From assembly GCA_947561395.2 (NCBI GenBank), contig OX387187.1, positions 35,879,829 to 35,943,828 on the forward strand: a DNA stretch of 64,000 nt. Reading direction: 5' to 3'. The translations under genes and the position numbers were made by a program. Below, one piece after another: positions 1 to 11,294 of the stretch. The first letter of the stretch is position 1. The number at the start of each line of letters is the position of its first letter. A model generated the notes under the pieces. It was not told where the DNA came from. It saw only the letters and a program-made list of their open reading frames with translations, and ran no database searches. This stretch comes from Buxus sempervirens. Its lineage: Eukaryota; Streptophyta; Magnoliopsida; Buxales; Buxaceae.

Positions 1-57
1 CTGCACCAGAGAATCCAGCAGCTTAGATTAGAAGGAAGAAAATCAAGTTACAAGTAA
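1..57 (+). CDS. possible 3' end of an unknown gene
   Basis: The first 57 bases read as an open frame of 18 codons followed by TAA, rich in Q, R, L and K (ending RKSSYK). The same TAA lies in the string AAGTAAGA, which also looks like a splice donor, so this could equally be the end of an internal exon whose gene continues from the left. There is too little sequence to recognise a family. The strand and frame are guesses based only on openness and composition. Confidence 0.2.
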   Translation: MHQRIQQLRLEGRKSSYK

Positions 58-779
58 GATTTTAAATCTCGGTCGACACCGGCTGACCCTCATACCATTA
101 AATACCAATATGATTTCCGGGATTTCACACCTTGTTACAGCCCATTGACAAAGGTGCATTCTTCTCTTCTTTCAGTCTATTAGGGCTAGAAGTCGTCTTA
201 GCTTGTTTGGAGGGAATTCGTAAGTTTGTATATACAGAGCCTGATTACAAAATATGTTGTATAAAACCATAATCCCAGCTTCAGGTGTAAATCTTGATAT
301 GTAAACAATTAATGTACGAGTATATGGAGATCATGCATCAATAATCACTGTTTTGTAATAGTTGCATTTCTTCTGAACTTAGAGTACTGTTATTCCAAAA
401 GTTTTTAGGGTTTCATGGTGGATAATCTTTTGTGGGCTTCTATGCAACAATTTTAGTGGGATCTGCTACATTTCAAGAAAGTTTTCATCACTTTCTAAAG
501 CTCATCATCATCATCATAAGTCAATTCTCACCAAAGTAAGGTTGGTGACACGAATCTTATTTCTCCATCCCGTTTTATAAAAAATTATATCTTCATGTAA
601 TTTATGTTTTTGTAAATTTTATTTTATAGACTTTATCATGTATTTTTAGGTTTTCCTCTTGCTTGCTTAGGTTCTTCAATATGCATATTTTTACACCTTC
701 TTATAAGTGTACCTCTAGATCTCCGCTCTATATGATTAAATCATCTTAAGAACTTTGCCAATGTTTCCTTCTATTATTA
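58..779. other. intergenic, no gene seen
   Basis: AT-rich sequence between the window start and the left edge of the duplication. A stretch near 175-225 is bounded by a polypyrimidine-AG and a GTAAGT, so it could be an untranslated exon of the gene on the left. No coding frame supports this. I see no repeat or transposon end. Confidence 0.4.
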
Positions 780-1658
780 TATCTTTTATGCGCTGCTAGT
801 TCTAAGCTCGGAAAAAAAAGGTTTGCATCAGGTTAACAGCCGGTGTAAAACTCTTGCTAAATCTAAACATGACTTTCTAAAACTGCATTTGAGTAAATTT
901 AAAGTTCTTTTCTATTGTGAGAACTCAGTAGAACTGAATTTTACCCTCCAGTCCCTTTTCAGTGGCTTACTTTCCAGTCCATTTTCTATTTTAAATTTAA
1001 AGTTTTTTTCTATTGAGTTTCTAAGGCTGCATCAGGTCCTTTTATGTCTATGGTAAGAAGTCAGTGGATCTGAATTTTACCCTCCGGCCGTTTTCATGAC
1101 CAAACTGAACATACGTTTGAATTGGACATTAATGGTTTGATATTACCAATTAGATCTACTAGGGCTCCTATACTAACAATAGAGGTCAACCACAAGCATA
1201 AACTCCAGTAACAACAATGCTATGGGAGCACAAAAATCTGGACCCACATAGCAAAGCCAAGAATCTTTAGCATCTCAGAGACCCAGCAATTATCCGACCT
1301 CCATTCCAAAGGCCTGGGCTTCAAATTTACTGTACCTTCCATTTGAAAATATACCAGATTGCAGCTGTTCCATGTTATATGAACCTGGTCAAAGTTCTGG
1401 AACTCTTGACATCATGTGCAATATCACATTCTCTGGCTCTTTGTATTCGAAGTACTTTTAGCCCAAAGAAATTCTCAAGAAAATTAAAGGGATCACAACA
1501 TGAAGATGGAGAAATTTGAAGAAAGTTCATTGGACCATTACTTTCGCATGTTATCAACTTTAGAAACAGGTCGGGTGTTGTGGATACCGAATAATTATAG
1601 AACAGATTGGTGGGCATTGGAACTGAGCGGCAACGAGAACCATTCGAGTAGTATGCTT
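780..1658. other. 3' flank of the deacetylase gene, duplicated
   Basis: No gene. The stretch is shared with 19575-20418 in unit B at high similarity. It contains a short internal duplication: a string around 880-990 (TAAATTTAAAGTTCTTTTC and following) recurs around 985-1060. It probably includes the 3' UTR and terminator region of the minus-strand gene. Confidence 0.5.
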
Positions 1659-4600
1659 CTATTTTCCATCTTCTTCTAATTGTGAAATGATGCTCACAAA
1701 TACTTGAAAGCCCTGGGACATATCTGAGAGAAGACAATACTCATTCTTTGCATGGTATGTGGCCATCAAACCTGTGTACAACAAAAATAAAAAGTTTTCC
1801 TATAATTTTAGAAAAATAAACAAAGAAACAAAAATTGACATTTAATCCATAGTAATTTTTCAACCAGTTGGTAGTACATAGAAGAGGCCTAAGATTCTCC
1901 CCATTACTCTAATTCCACGAACTAATTGTATGCTATTGCCTGCCAGATTTGAAAACACTCCCACCCAGTCTTTCCATAAACTATTCATCCATGAATTGCA
2001 ACTACACAAAGTGTGAACATGCAATCTATTTGAGAGAGACAGAGAGATTGCAATTCGTAAGGAACATGACAGGGCATATATCAAGTGCACCAGCTCATCT
2101 AAAAACAATATTGCTTCATATGTTTAGCTCGATGAAGTGTAAGAGTTCTTCTGTATTCATAGAACTACTAACAGCAGAAAATAGAACCATATCCCAAAAG
2201 GTTCGAATAAAAAACTTATATGAGAAGAAAACAACAAAGAATTAATCTTCAGCACTGGGAAACCAGAAAACAGAACAGAAGCCCAATCTTTCATCAGGAC
2301 ATCGAAAATGATATATCCTGAACTCCCATTGTGCCTTCAATGATTCCAACTAGTTGGATAAGAAATTCTTTTGCAGTTATGATGTATAGCAATTGCATGA
2401 CCATGTCAGTGTATAGTTATGCAAAATTAATATTTCAATATCAAAGCTTCATTAAAACCTTCAATCTAAGACTACAAAAATTCATGGGAAATCTCGAACA
2501 GAGTTTCCAAGAGTTGATGAGAGAAAACAAGATAAAGAAGCTTTGTCAGAGTGATAAACTTATTCTGTATTTAAATTTTTTCCTTTGCATCACTCAAAGC
2601 TCTATATCTGAAATTTATATTTTAGAAATTTATCAAATTAAAAAACCAAACTTATCAATAGTCCTCACTACCTACTTTCTGGGGTGCATGGAGGCAAATG
2701 CGTCCTGCGAGTTTCAGATTCAGCAATCATATGAAAATAGAGCAATATAAAGGTCATTGCGATAGATATAAAAATTATTAGTCAAATGCCATCAAAGTTC
2801 ATAATATATACACTTTAATTTTGTTAAAACTGACTTATAGCATATACAAGCTGCCAAAACCTTATTTAAATCCCTCCTTCCCTCCCTTCCTCCCTCTGTC
2901 TCAATCTCTTATACATGAACTGGAGATCATCAATTTATATATTCTATGATAAAGCTTATTATCTCAGATGACTACTCCTCTGATAACCAGAAAATCGCCA
3001 AAACAATTGTCCTGTTATCAAATCCTAAAGCAAACAGCTGGAATCTATAGGAAAGAAAAGGAAAATTAGCTTTCGAATAAAATCTGTGCATTAGGTTCAT
3101 GGGAAATGTGGGCCCACTGGAAGTCAACTTTCAAAAAGAGTCACAATTTTTCATTAAAAGGCCCTCTAACTTCTGATTCGAAAAGGAAGGACAAACAATG
3201 GAAAGGAAAAGAAAATACTATTTTTACTTTTATTTCCCTTGTTTTCTACCTAAGGAAACATATCATAGAAGTTTTAAAATACTCTAAACAAGAAGTAAAC
3301 ACTCTATCCTCAACATAACATTCAGAATGGGTGCATCCCATTGATGCTATAAAAAGTTGTGAAATATAGAATTCAACCTTCATAATACAAAGAAAGTGCT
3401 AAGTGTGTCATACCATAGCCTGTTGTCTGAACATCGAAACCTTCATCCTGCAGAAATGGTGTGAAAATCAATAGAAGTTGAAAGAATTTTGGTGGATAGA
3501 CTTCGGTAACCAATGCTGGAAATCTTACCTGTAATTCTCGTATTAGTGGCAAACTGCCAGTAATTGAATAGGGCTTTACATATCCAACAACTTCTTCTGT
3601 TGCTTTGCATAGTACGTGGAAGCCACGAGAATCCAGATCACAGGCAACCCCACTGATCACTGCTTCATCAAAAGTTATTTCAAGCCTGAAAGAAAAGAGA
3701 AGACAAAAACTCAATATGATTATTCTGTAGCACTTTACATAGTGAAAAGTTAAATGAATTATTAATCAGGATTGGACAAACATGCCAATAAATATATTTA
3801 CTTCTGATGACATTAATGTTCCAGAAAAAAAAAATTTATTATCTGAATTTCCAGACAAGAACATCAGTTTAAATGTAAGCATCACTTCTCCAGTGTGAAG
3901 CGAATAAAGAAGAAAGACCAACCTGCCTCTTATATTTTCATCCGGGAGAACATATTTTGAAACCGGTCCCCGTGTATCTAGCTTCTCTATATTGGCATTT
4001 ATATCATCTATATATTCTTGTAACTTCTTCATTACATCCTTTGGGCTTGAATACAGCACCCGAACAGAACAGGAATCAGAAATAATTCATTTATAGGAAG
4101 AAGTTTATCAGAGCAAAAAGAGCAAAAGGAAATGCACTTAACTTGAGAGATGAACAGAAAGGTTAGAAACCAGTTCTAATATAATTGATGAACTATGGTA
4201 TATGAGAAGAATTGGGCTATACTTACTTGTAGAATGGAGTTAACCTGCAATAGAAAGGGCAAATTTAGACTTCCTTTCGGATAGGCTTAGTTTTTAAATA
4301 AATGCTACTGAAACAATTCTAGTAGACGAGTCAACCTGACATCTCCTGAAATTGTACACTCAGCTGGAATCTGATTAATTCCACCTCCAGGAACTGCCAA
4401 ATTAGGTGCAAATGACAAATTAATGGGTGTCAAGGAGATTTCTAACCTTTGATTGAGACAAAGAAGATGACTTTTTGTATGACATTTGCTAGTCATAGGC
4501 ACAAAAACTTACAACTCCATTGGGTCGGCTTCATGGTAGATGGCGTTGCAAATGCATAAACTTGTTCCTTAGGATGGGGTGGAAAGTCTCTATAGAACCT

Positions 4601-6045
4601 CAATTGAATCTCTTTAAGTGCTTCCATGGCTAGCTCTAAAGGATTTATAGCCTGGAGGTAGCAACAACAAACTTTCTTAGACTTACAAGATCTAAGACAA
4701 GGATGAATTAATGTGTGAGGGAAATTGAAAATTGTAAGGAATTACCTTGTGAGGAAGCCCACTATGAAAGAGCTTCCCTATTGTTCGAAGTTTCCAGGCT
4801 ATCATACCCCCGGTACCAATGCAAGGTTGCTTGTCTGCTGTATCAATCCAAAACCTGTATAGAGAACATTAAAACAACCCGGAAAGAACTGGAATTTGGT
4901 CTTATAGGATTCAACATTGAACCTCGAAAGACTTAACGCAATAAAAAATCTAAACTACTTACAAAGGACCTTGCTTGAGCTTATTAAGCAACCCCGCTTT
5001 CACAAGCGCATCCACACCAACCCCCAATATTGATGAGTTCTCTTCGTTGGCTATAAAAACAGCAACAACAGTTGACTTCAACTTTGGCTTTCTTTCCCCA
5101 AGCCGTCGCATCAATTCGGTCACAAGAGCAACATGGCCCAGGCAATCAGTAGTTCCACGGCCACGAAGTTTATCTCCATCTATGCTTAAAGAGAAAGGAT
5201 TGAAATCCTGCAAATATCATATATGACATAAGTAAGAACCAAAAAAATGACTGATCTTCAGCAACCCGGTATCTCATTCAGCAGCCCAGTTTCAGTGACA
5301 AGGAATCCATGATTTTCAACTCAACAGTCCCATTTCCTACTTACAGAACCAATCATAACTTTGATTGGTAAGACGAATAGCATTCAACAGCCCCAATTTA
5401 TATAAACATCATATGTCGACTAAGATTATAAGTCCGCAATCATTTCTAACCAAATTTGTCCAGGTCCTTAAACATCTTACTACAGATAACGAAATTAAAA
5501 GCAAAGCATAAATAAAGAACAAGTATGTCCATGAAATATGTTAAAGCCTGAATACGCAGAAACAAATGGGTAATCACAGAATGCCAAAAAGAGATTAGCA
5601 AAGTTAAATTAAGCAGAAACCCACATAGAGTTAAAGTTTCGGAGAAATCAAAGTATGTTAAACGCAGAGCCAGAAAGGTTGAAAACGAAACAATGAAGTA
5701 TAAGATGAATCGTACCCAATCGGCGGGATTGGCAGTGACGACGTCCATGTGGCATCCAACGAATGACACGATCTTTCCGGGGACAGTTCCAGGGTATTCC
5801 ACAATAACGTTTCCTCTGCCCTTAACGTACGTGACATGGTTTATGATCAAGGGTCCTCCGCCCGTGGAGGTGCTGTAGGGAAGGAGAGAGTCCAGAACGT
5901 GCTTGGCAACTCTGTCCTCTTCTGGGATCAGCTCCGGTGGGTTGTTCTGAACGTATTTGGCCTCTCCAATCAGCTTAGAAAGGAGGGAAACAAAGGAGTC
6001 TTTGTCAAGATCTCCGATCGCTTCTTTCATGGAAGAACGATCCAT
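1659..6045 (-). CDS. NAOD: acetylornithine deacetylase (M20 metallopeptidase family), copy A, 10 exons
   Basis: Homologue of the plant N-acetylornithine deacetylase (Arabidopsis At4g17830 type), a cytosolic M20-family amidohydrolase expected to release ornithine from N-acetylornithine. Exons on the minus strand: 5716-6045, 4963-5207, 4746-4854, 4513-4651, 4336-4393, 4227-4244 (an 18-nt microexon), 3923-4045, 3529-3685, 3414-3447 and 1659-1771. All introns have GT..AG ends and the exons total 1326 nt, giving 441 residues plus TAG. Metal and catalytic residues are visible: H99 and D101 in GCHMDVV, D131 in TTDCLGH, and the E165-E166 pair in NEENSS; GTGGM lies in the middle region. The start at 6045 (MDRSSMKEAIGD) matches the usual plant N-terminus. 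No lesion is seen, so the gene is predicted to be functional. Unlike copy B it has a duplicated 5' flank. Confidence 0.93.
1789..2216. other. unit-A-only segment in the last intron
   Basis: About 428 bp in the intron between exons 9 and 10 are absent from unit B, where the sequence runs directly from ACAACAAAAATT to TATATGAGAAG near 20540-20555. The edges share a short A-rich microhomology (AAAAAxTT). It may therefore be an insertion in A or a deletion in B. No terminal repeats or coding content are recognised; small open frames here are chance. Confidence 0.6.
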
Positions 6046-6052
6046 GGCAAGA

Positions 6053-6320
6053 GAAATGAGATTTCAGAGTCCCGCAGACCAAGAGGCAGACGGGGGTAGA
6101 GAAAACATACTCGCGCAAGACTACGAAGAAGGATTACACATTTGCTTACCCAAAAAAGGAAAAAACAGGGAGGAGTACACGTTACAGAAATGAGATTTCA
6201 GAGTCCCGCAGACCAAGAGGCAGACGGGGGTAGAGAAAACATACTTGCGTAAGACTACGAAGAAGGATTACACATTTGCTTACCCAAAGAAAGAAAAAAG
6301 GGAGCACACGCTACAAAAGA
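6053..6320. repeat. 134-bp tandem duplication in the deacetylase-A 5' flank
   Basis: Two near-identical copies, 6053-6186 and 6187-6320, start just upstream of the ATG of copy A, at GAAATGAGATTTCAGAGTC. Unit B has a single copy starting near 25079. The duplication puts a second copy of the leader or proximal promoter in front of gene A only, so the two paralogues differ in their proximal regulatory DNA. Function is not known. Confidence 0.85.
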
Positions 6321-6952
6321 CGGAGGCAAATAAAAAAAGGGAAGTGTTTGGAGCGTTTAAGGATTTAAAAGCTATCATCTGTATGCTGTCAGGTAAAGAA
6401 GTGGGGAATATATTACCCAAAAAAAAAAAAAAAAAACAGAAGAGGGGAATATTCCATTAGATTCTAACCTTTCTTTTTTTTCCAACTATTGTCCTTCCTA
6501 ACTAAAACAATTAGGCTCCCATTGGTTCAATGAATTTGAATTAAGAATTATAATTCCAATTCTAATTCATCAAGAATTGGAATTGGGTAGAATTGAAATT
6601 ATTGTGATTGGATGGCAAGAGAATTGAAATTTGGAATTACAATTCCATGAAGAATTGATTTAAAATCCAATTCCACTGATTGGATGAACTTATGAAAAAT
6701 TGATTTGTATTTTTCCCATGTTAATAATAACACAAATGACCAATTATCATGACATTTAATTCCAATAATCCATTCTCTGCAACCAAAACCAAAACAACAC
6801 TACTGGGTTTTAATAATATTTTTGTCTTAATCAGGTCCTCCATATAAGACCAGACGATTATGATCAACTCGATAGGTCAAAGCAAGTGGAAACAGAAGAG
6901 AGAGAAATATAGAAGACAGAGAGAGAGGAAACAAAAGAGATAAAGAGACAAG

Positions 6953-6962
<10 letters not shown>

Positions 6963-6990
<28 letters not shown>
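6963..6990. repeat. (GA)n microsatellite
   Basis: About 28 bp of uninterrupted GA, within a purine-rich 100-bp tract inside the Harbinger MITE. Confidence 0.9.
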
Positions 6991-6996
<6 letters not shown>

Positions 6997-7121
6997 GAGA
7001 GAAGAATGGAGAAGATACGTACTAGTCCTTACACACCAGTGAGGAAGAGGAGAACAAGATTTGGTAGCTTCGCAACACTAGCGAGGAAGAGGAGAATGAG
7101 ATTTGGTAGTTTCTTTATCGA

Positions 7122-7557
7122 TAGAGCTGGCAAAGGGTCGGTTTGGGTCGGGTTCAGGGTTGGGTCATAATCAGGTTGGGGTTAATTGGGTCGGGTTTGG
7201 GTTAAACTAAATTAAGGCGGGTTGGAAAACCCTCCAACCCGCCAATAAACGGGTTCAACCCACTAACTCGTTTATTATTATTTGTTATTTTTATTTTTCA
7301 AAAAATATGATTAAAATAGGGTTGGGGGTTAATTGGATTGGGTTGTACTGTGTTTGGGTCGGGTTGGGGTTAATCGGGTCGGGACAGGACACTTTTGCCG
7401 ATTTTTTTTTTAAAAAAAATTGGGTTACTCGTCGGGTTGCGGGGGTCATAATCGGGTTGACCCGATTACTGGCGGGTTGGGGAAACCCCAACCTAATTAA
7501 TATACGGGTCAACCCAAACCCGTTTAACTCGTGTCGGGTCGCATTTTGCTAGCTCTA
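7122..7557. mobile_element. non-autonomous hAT element (TAGAGCTGGCAAA termini)
   Basis: Terminal inverted repeats TAGAGCTGGCAAA and, on the right, the complement of TAGAGCTAGCAAA. Flanking octamers TTTATCGA (7114-7121) and TTTTTCGG (7558-7565) match at 6 of 8, consistent with an aged 8-bp hAT target duplication. The interior is a degenerate array of GGGTCGGGTTGGGGTT-like words on one side and their complement on the other. There is no transposase. It is nested in the Harbinger MITE. Confidence 0.7.
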
Positions 7558-7861
7558 TTTTTCGGGCATATATCGTGCTTCTAATTCTCTACCTTGTATC
7601 CCCAATTCTTCTCGATTTAGTAGGGAATTAGGTAACTTCAAAAATAGCCTATAAGCTAATTCTATGGAATTGGGCCTTAATTCCAATTCGAAATTCCAAA
7701 TATTTAATCAATCAAAAGAATTGGAATTTGGAACCCAATTCCAATTCTTACCCCAATTCCAACCCCTGATTCTGCGAACCAATCGGGCCCTTAGAAATTA
7801 TTACCACCTCGCTTTCCTTTCCACATTCGAATTTAAACCCCTAATTATATGCTATGGTTAA

Positions 7862-7900
<39 letters not shown>
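7862..7900. repeat. poly(G) tract, 39 G
   Basis: An uninterrupted run of 39 G, 70 bp right of the Harbinger MITE. Unit B has G runs at a different but nearby place. The run length is likely to be imprecise in an assembly. It could form G-quadruplexes on the plus strand. Confidence 0.85.
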
Positions 7901-7902
<2 letters not shown>

Positions 7903-8044
7903 GTAAGGTATGCAGGTGCCATCGCTATTTATTTGGTTGTAATAGAAAATTTATATTTTAAAACCTTGATTTCCAATTTGAGTGTTTGGTTGATACAAAA
8001 GAATTTGTATAACAGTGTTTAACACTGAATTAAATAAGAGGCAT

Positions 8045-8530
8045 TTTTGTAACAATGATGATGATGATAGTGGTTGTGGTTGTGATGCTAGTCGTAGTGG
8101 CACAATGATAGGGGTGTTGGTGGCGATGGTGGTAGTACTGGTGGCAGAGGCGACAATGGTAGTTGTGGCAATCATGGATGGTAGCAATGGTTGAGGTAGT
8201 GGCGATTACTGTGGTGGCAATGATTGTTGTTGGGGTAGTGGTAGTAAGGTGTAGTGGTGATGGCTGTAACAGTGGTTGTAGCGGTGGTTAGTGGTGGTGA
8301 TTAGGGTGGTGCTGACGCCAGCAGTGTCAGTAGTAGTGATAGCGTTTATTGTGGTTGTAGTGGTGGTGGTGGTGTAGTGATGGTAGTGATATGGTTGATG
8401 GTGATGATGATGTGGTGGGGGTGATGTCATGGTGGTAATGATCATAGCAGTGGTGCTAATAGTGGTGTTGTAGTGCTAGTGATGGTGGTACTAACGATCG
8501 TGATTTTGATGGTGGTTTCAGGTCATTGAT
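8045..8530. repeat. GTG/GAT/GTA-type trinucleotide minisatellite, unit A
   Basis: About 480 bp made almost entirely of degenerate triplets (GTG, GAT, GGT, GTA, GCG). Open frames across it (His/Thr-rich on the minus strand) are by-products of the triplet periodicity and not genes. The homologous array is at 26325-26800 in unit B, so the array predates the duplication. Confidence 0.85.
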
Positions 8531-8827
8531 AGTGGGTTACTTGATCTTGCTAAAAGCTATTATGTACTTTTAATTTTTAGACGTGGAATTAATTATAAAA
8601 AACTGGTAGTGATGTAAAGAATTCTAATATTCTATTCCTTATGATAAGCTTAAAATCCGATTCTACTTAGGAATTGGATAGAGATTCTCTATAGGGGGCG
8701 CCTCGCATTATTATGAAGTCATTAATTGATTAAGACATGTAAAGGATAAGGAATTGTTAGGAATTCATTAATTGATTAATCTATAATTAGAAACTATTAA
8801 GATTTGAAGAAGGTCGTTATTACTTAT
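8531..8827. other. gene-free stretch of unit A
   Basis: No gene. Contains GGGGGCGCCTCGCATTAT (about 8695-8712) and GACATGTAAAGGATAAGG (about 8733-8750). Both have close counterparts in unit B but in reverse orientation (27290-27435), suggesting independent copies of a short dispersed repeat. Confidence 0.4.
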
Positions 8828-9320
8828 TAGGGCTGTAAACGGGTTGAATACGGTACGGATTTGCTAAGATCCGATAAGAAAATCCGATATCCGAATTCGA
8901 ACGGATTATCTGACAGGTCTCTCACATCTAATACCGAATTCGATTTGAATTCGAATCTGACCGATTATCCGATATTTGAATCCGATTACATTATATATGG
9001 GAAAAAATTAAGATGTTATAAACCTTAAGTTAGTGGATCAAGTAAGGATGTATTAATTCAAATTTGTCCTATATTATGACCTTAAATCAATAAATATTAT
9101 ATGAAACCTTCATTCTTTCTATATTAATATATAAAAAATACTTAAAAAAGCCTAGAAAAACATAACATATATACAAAATAAACGGTTGGATCTTTATCGG
9201 GTAGAATATGTGTAGTACCATATTTGAATTTGAATATAATTGATTTGAAGCTAAGATCCATATTCGGATAATCAGGTCAAATTCGAATTTGGATCTTTAT
9301 TCGACCCATTGATAGCCCTA
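8828..9320. mobile_element. non-autonomous hAT-like element with empty site in unit B
   Basis: Termini TAGGGCTGTAAACGGGTTGAATA-like on the left (8828 on), with its imperfect complement ending ..GATAGCCCTA at 9320. The interior repeats ATCCGATATCCGAATTCG-like words, typical of this MITE type. The right flank is GTAGTTAT; the left side carries GTCGTTAT plus seven extra bases. Unit B at about 27973 reads GAAGAAGGTAGTTATAACT with no element, which is the paralogous pre-insertion site. Confidence 0.7.
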
Positions 9321-9779
9321 GTAGTTATAACTAAATATGGGTCTATTCTTGGGGATAAGGAAGTCATTAATTAAGTCTCATGGTTATCTTGGGAAAGTGA
9401 ATGTCAAGGAGAAAAATAAGGCCATTTCTAGATAGTCAAATCTAAAACCATGGGTAAATACCAATACTATTAGTAAAGTCAATCCTAGGGAATATTCCTC
9501 AAGGATTCTAGCTCTCATCCTAAATATACCATTATCTTAATCCACTTTCCAACTTTAATCGCCTATTTTCATACTACACGATTATCACCAATAAAAATAC
9601 ACTGCAAACAAAACTACCCAAAGAGGTGGTCTAACTTGCAATAGTGCACATGCCTCCACTACTATATGGTAAACCCAACCAAAAAATAAAAAATAAAAAG
9701 GAAAAAAGAGAAAAAAAAAATTGCAGAAAGATGCTTATTCTACGCGTAACTATTAAGCATTTACTAAAAAACGACTCAA
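9321..9779. other. gene-free stretch shared with unit B
   Basis: No gene. Colinear with 27985-28460 of unit B at high similarity, ending in A-rich tracts. Confidence 0.5.
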
Positions 9780-10455
9780 AGGGTCCAAATACGATGTCTT
9801 AACACTCCTCCTATCCAACTTCTCACGGAACATAAGGCAAAATCACCCTAGGAGTTGAACATAAAAACTCCCTTTGTAATACCATGTGAGAAATTGAGAA
9901 GTAGTGAAATGAACAAAAGAAGAGAAAAAAAGTTCTGAACTTGACCAAATTAACAAGAGAGGAGAAGATGGAAAGAAATGAACTTCTTAATTTTATTTAA
10001 TCAAGAACAGAGGTGGGCAACTTGGCTTTTGAACAAGACAGTTGCCAGCCACACCAACAATGTGCGAGTTCTTCATGAGGTGGATGATGAAGCCTAATTT
10101 CAGATAGGCTAGAATCCGCACAGGATGACGGAAGCTCTCCAAAATTTGCATTGTACGTTTTGAGCAAGGTGAGAAACGCTGTGCGGGAGAAAACTGGGTT
10201 TGAACATTGACAGATCCCCATTTTAGTCATAACATTACGGTGGGAAATTTCGGAAAACCTATGAGCAAGTTAAGGTTTCTTGAAGAAGAAGATAAAGACT
10301 AACGAAGAGTTAGTCGATGAGTTCGTTAGAAATTGACGGAACGGAGAAATAAAACCCAAACGCCATGAGTTTTCATAGCTTTTTGTGTGGACACGTGGTG
10401 TTTAATCATTGGTGCATTAATTTTGTAGGAGAGGCGCGTAGGAGAAGATGCGGAA
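9780..10455. other. unit-A-only segment upstream of the Hsp20 pseudogene
   Basis: About 675 bp replace a different 130-bp stretch in unit B (28480-28610). The segment contains a 77-codon minus-strand open frame (9997-10230) with no recognisable domain. It also has a string TAATACCATGTGAGAAATTGAG, of the kind seen next to LTR retrotransposon primer sites, so a decayed LTR element is possible. If so, the Hsp20 pseudogene has lost its original upstream region. Confidence 0.4.
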
Positions 10456-10661
10456 TCGCGTCGAGAAGGAAGAACGAAGGAATTTTATGCCATGTCACAT
10501 CCCTTTTTCTTCTCCCATTTGACAGGTTCCATTAAAATAAGAATCTCTTCATATATTGCTTTGTCTATAAATGCCAATGCAGCCCTTTGAAGCCTTCAAT
10601 CAACCAAAAGGCTACCCCAAAACCCAACCCTTTACAATACAGCAAAAACCCTCGAGGAAAA

Positions 10662-11294
10662 ATGTCTCTTTTTCCAGGAAAAATGTCTCTTCCAGAAAAA
10701 ATATCTCTTGTTCCCTCATTCTCTGGTCTAAGAACCATCACGTATCCCCCTTTCACTACTGCTGATGAACTACTTGAAACCCCCTTTCATCATTGCTACC
10801 ATCCAGCTACCACTGTTGTCACTAAGACATCAACATTTGACATTCATGTTGATTGGAATGAAACTCCCCATGCATATATTCTCAAGATCCATCTCCCAGG
10901 ATGGAAGAAAGAAGATGTGAATGTGGAAGTGGAGGAGGGAAGAGTCTTGAAAATAAGTGGGGAGAGAAATGCAGAGTTTGAAGACAAGAATGGTAGGTGG
11001 CACGGAGTTCAAAGGAGGAGACCGTTCCACCTGGAGCCACTCAATGATCCCAGCGTGAAACGTGCGGATGGATGGCCCCCCCTTTCAATAGAGGGGTCCA
11101 CACCCCAAAATGCATCCTCAAGAGGGATGTTTCTAGAAGACACAATCACTGAAAGGAGTGTAAAGTTTCTCAAGAGGGTTTAGTTGCCTGAGAATGAAAA
11201 CGTTGAGCAAATTAAGGCAAAGATGGTGAATGGGGAACTCACTATAACTGTGCCAAAGAGGACGCATAGAAGATTTGTTGAAATATCTGACTAA
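10662..11294 (+). pseudogene. small heat-shock protein (Hsp20), copy A, broken
   Basis: Pseudogene paralogue of the intact Hsp20 gene at 28816. The alpha-crystallin domain start is recognisable ([19 protein letters not shown]). Lesions: the initiator region ATGTCTCTT..CCAG is repeated two to three times; a 141-bp insertion (about 11018-11158) bounded by AAAGGAG keeps the frame but splits the domain; a TAG at 11181-11183 replaces the CAG codon of unit B; and 12 nt (SEAK) are missing near the C-terminus. The TATA-like CTATAAATG at about 10565 is retained. A truncated 174-residue product could still be read from 10662 to 11183, but it would lack the second half of the crystallin fold. Confidence 0.9.
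11018..11158. other. 141-bp insertion in the Hsp20 pseudogene
   Basis: Sequence absent from the intact copy, flanked by a 7-bp direct repeat AAAGGAG (11011-11017 and 11152-11158). GC content is higher than the surroundings. It contains GGATGGATGGCCCCCCC and AGAGGGGTCCACACCCC. No terminal inverted repeat is visible, and the origin is unknown. Confidence 0.7.

Larger units (their letters stand above)
6514..7790. mobile_element. PIF/Harbinger-type MITE (contains a nested hAT)
   Basis: Ends are GGCTCCCATTGGTTC on the left and the complement of GGGCCCGATTGGTTC on the right, the typical Tourist-like pattern, flanked by TTA at 6511-6513 and 7791-7793. Subterminal DNA is full of AATTGGAATT-type motifs in both orientations. 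The interior contains a (GA)n tract at 6963-6990 and a separate 436-bp hAT insertion; without that the element is about 833 bp. There is no transposase frame, so it is non-autonomous. It is absent from unit B. Confidence 0.75.

Noticed and set aside
8206..8445. His/Thr-rich open frame, and its Gly/Val-rich counterpart near 26532-26819
   Set aside because: By-product of the triplet array; composition follows the repeat and not a protein family.
9997..10230. 77-codon Cys-containing open frame (possible small secreted protein)
   Set aside because: No signal peptide, no regular cysteine spacing, and it lies in a segment that looks like transposon debris.
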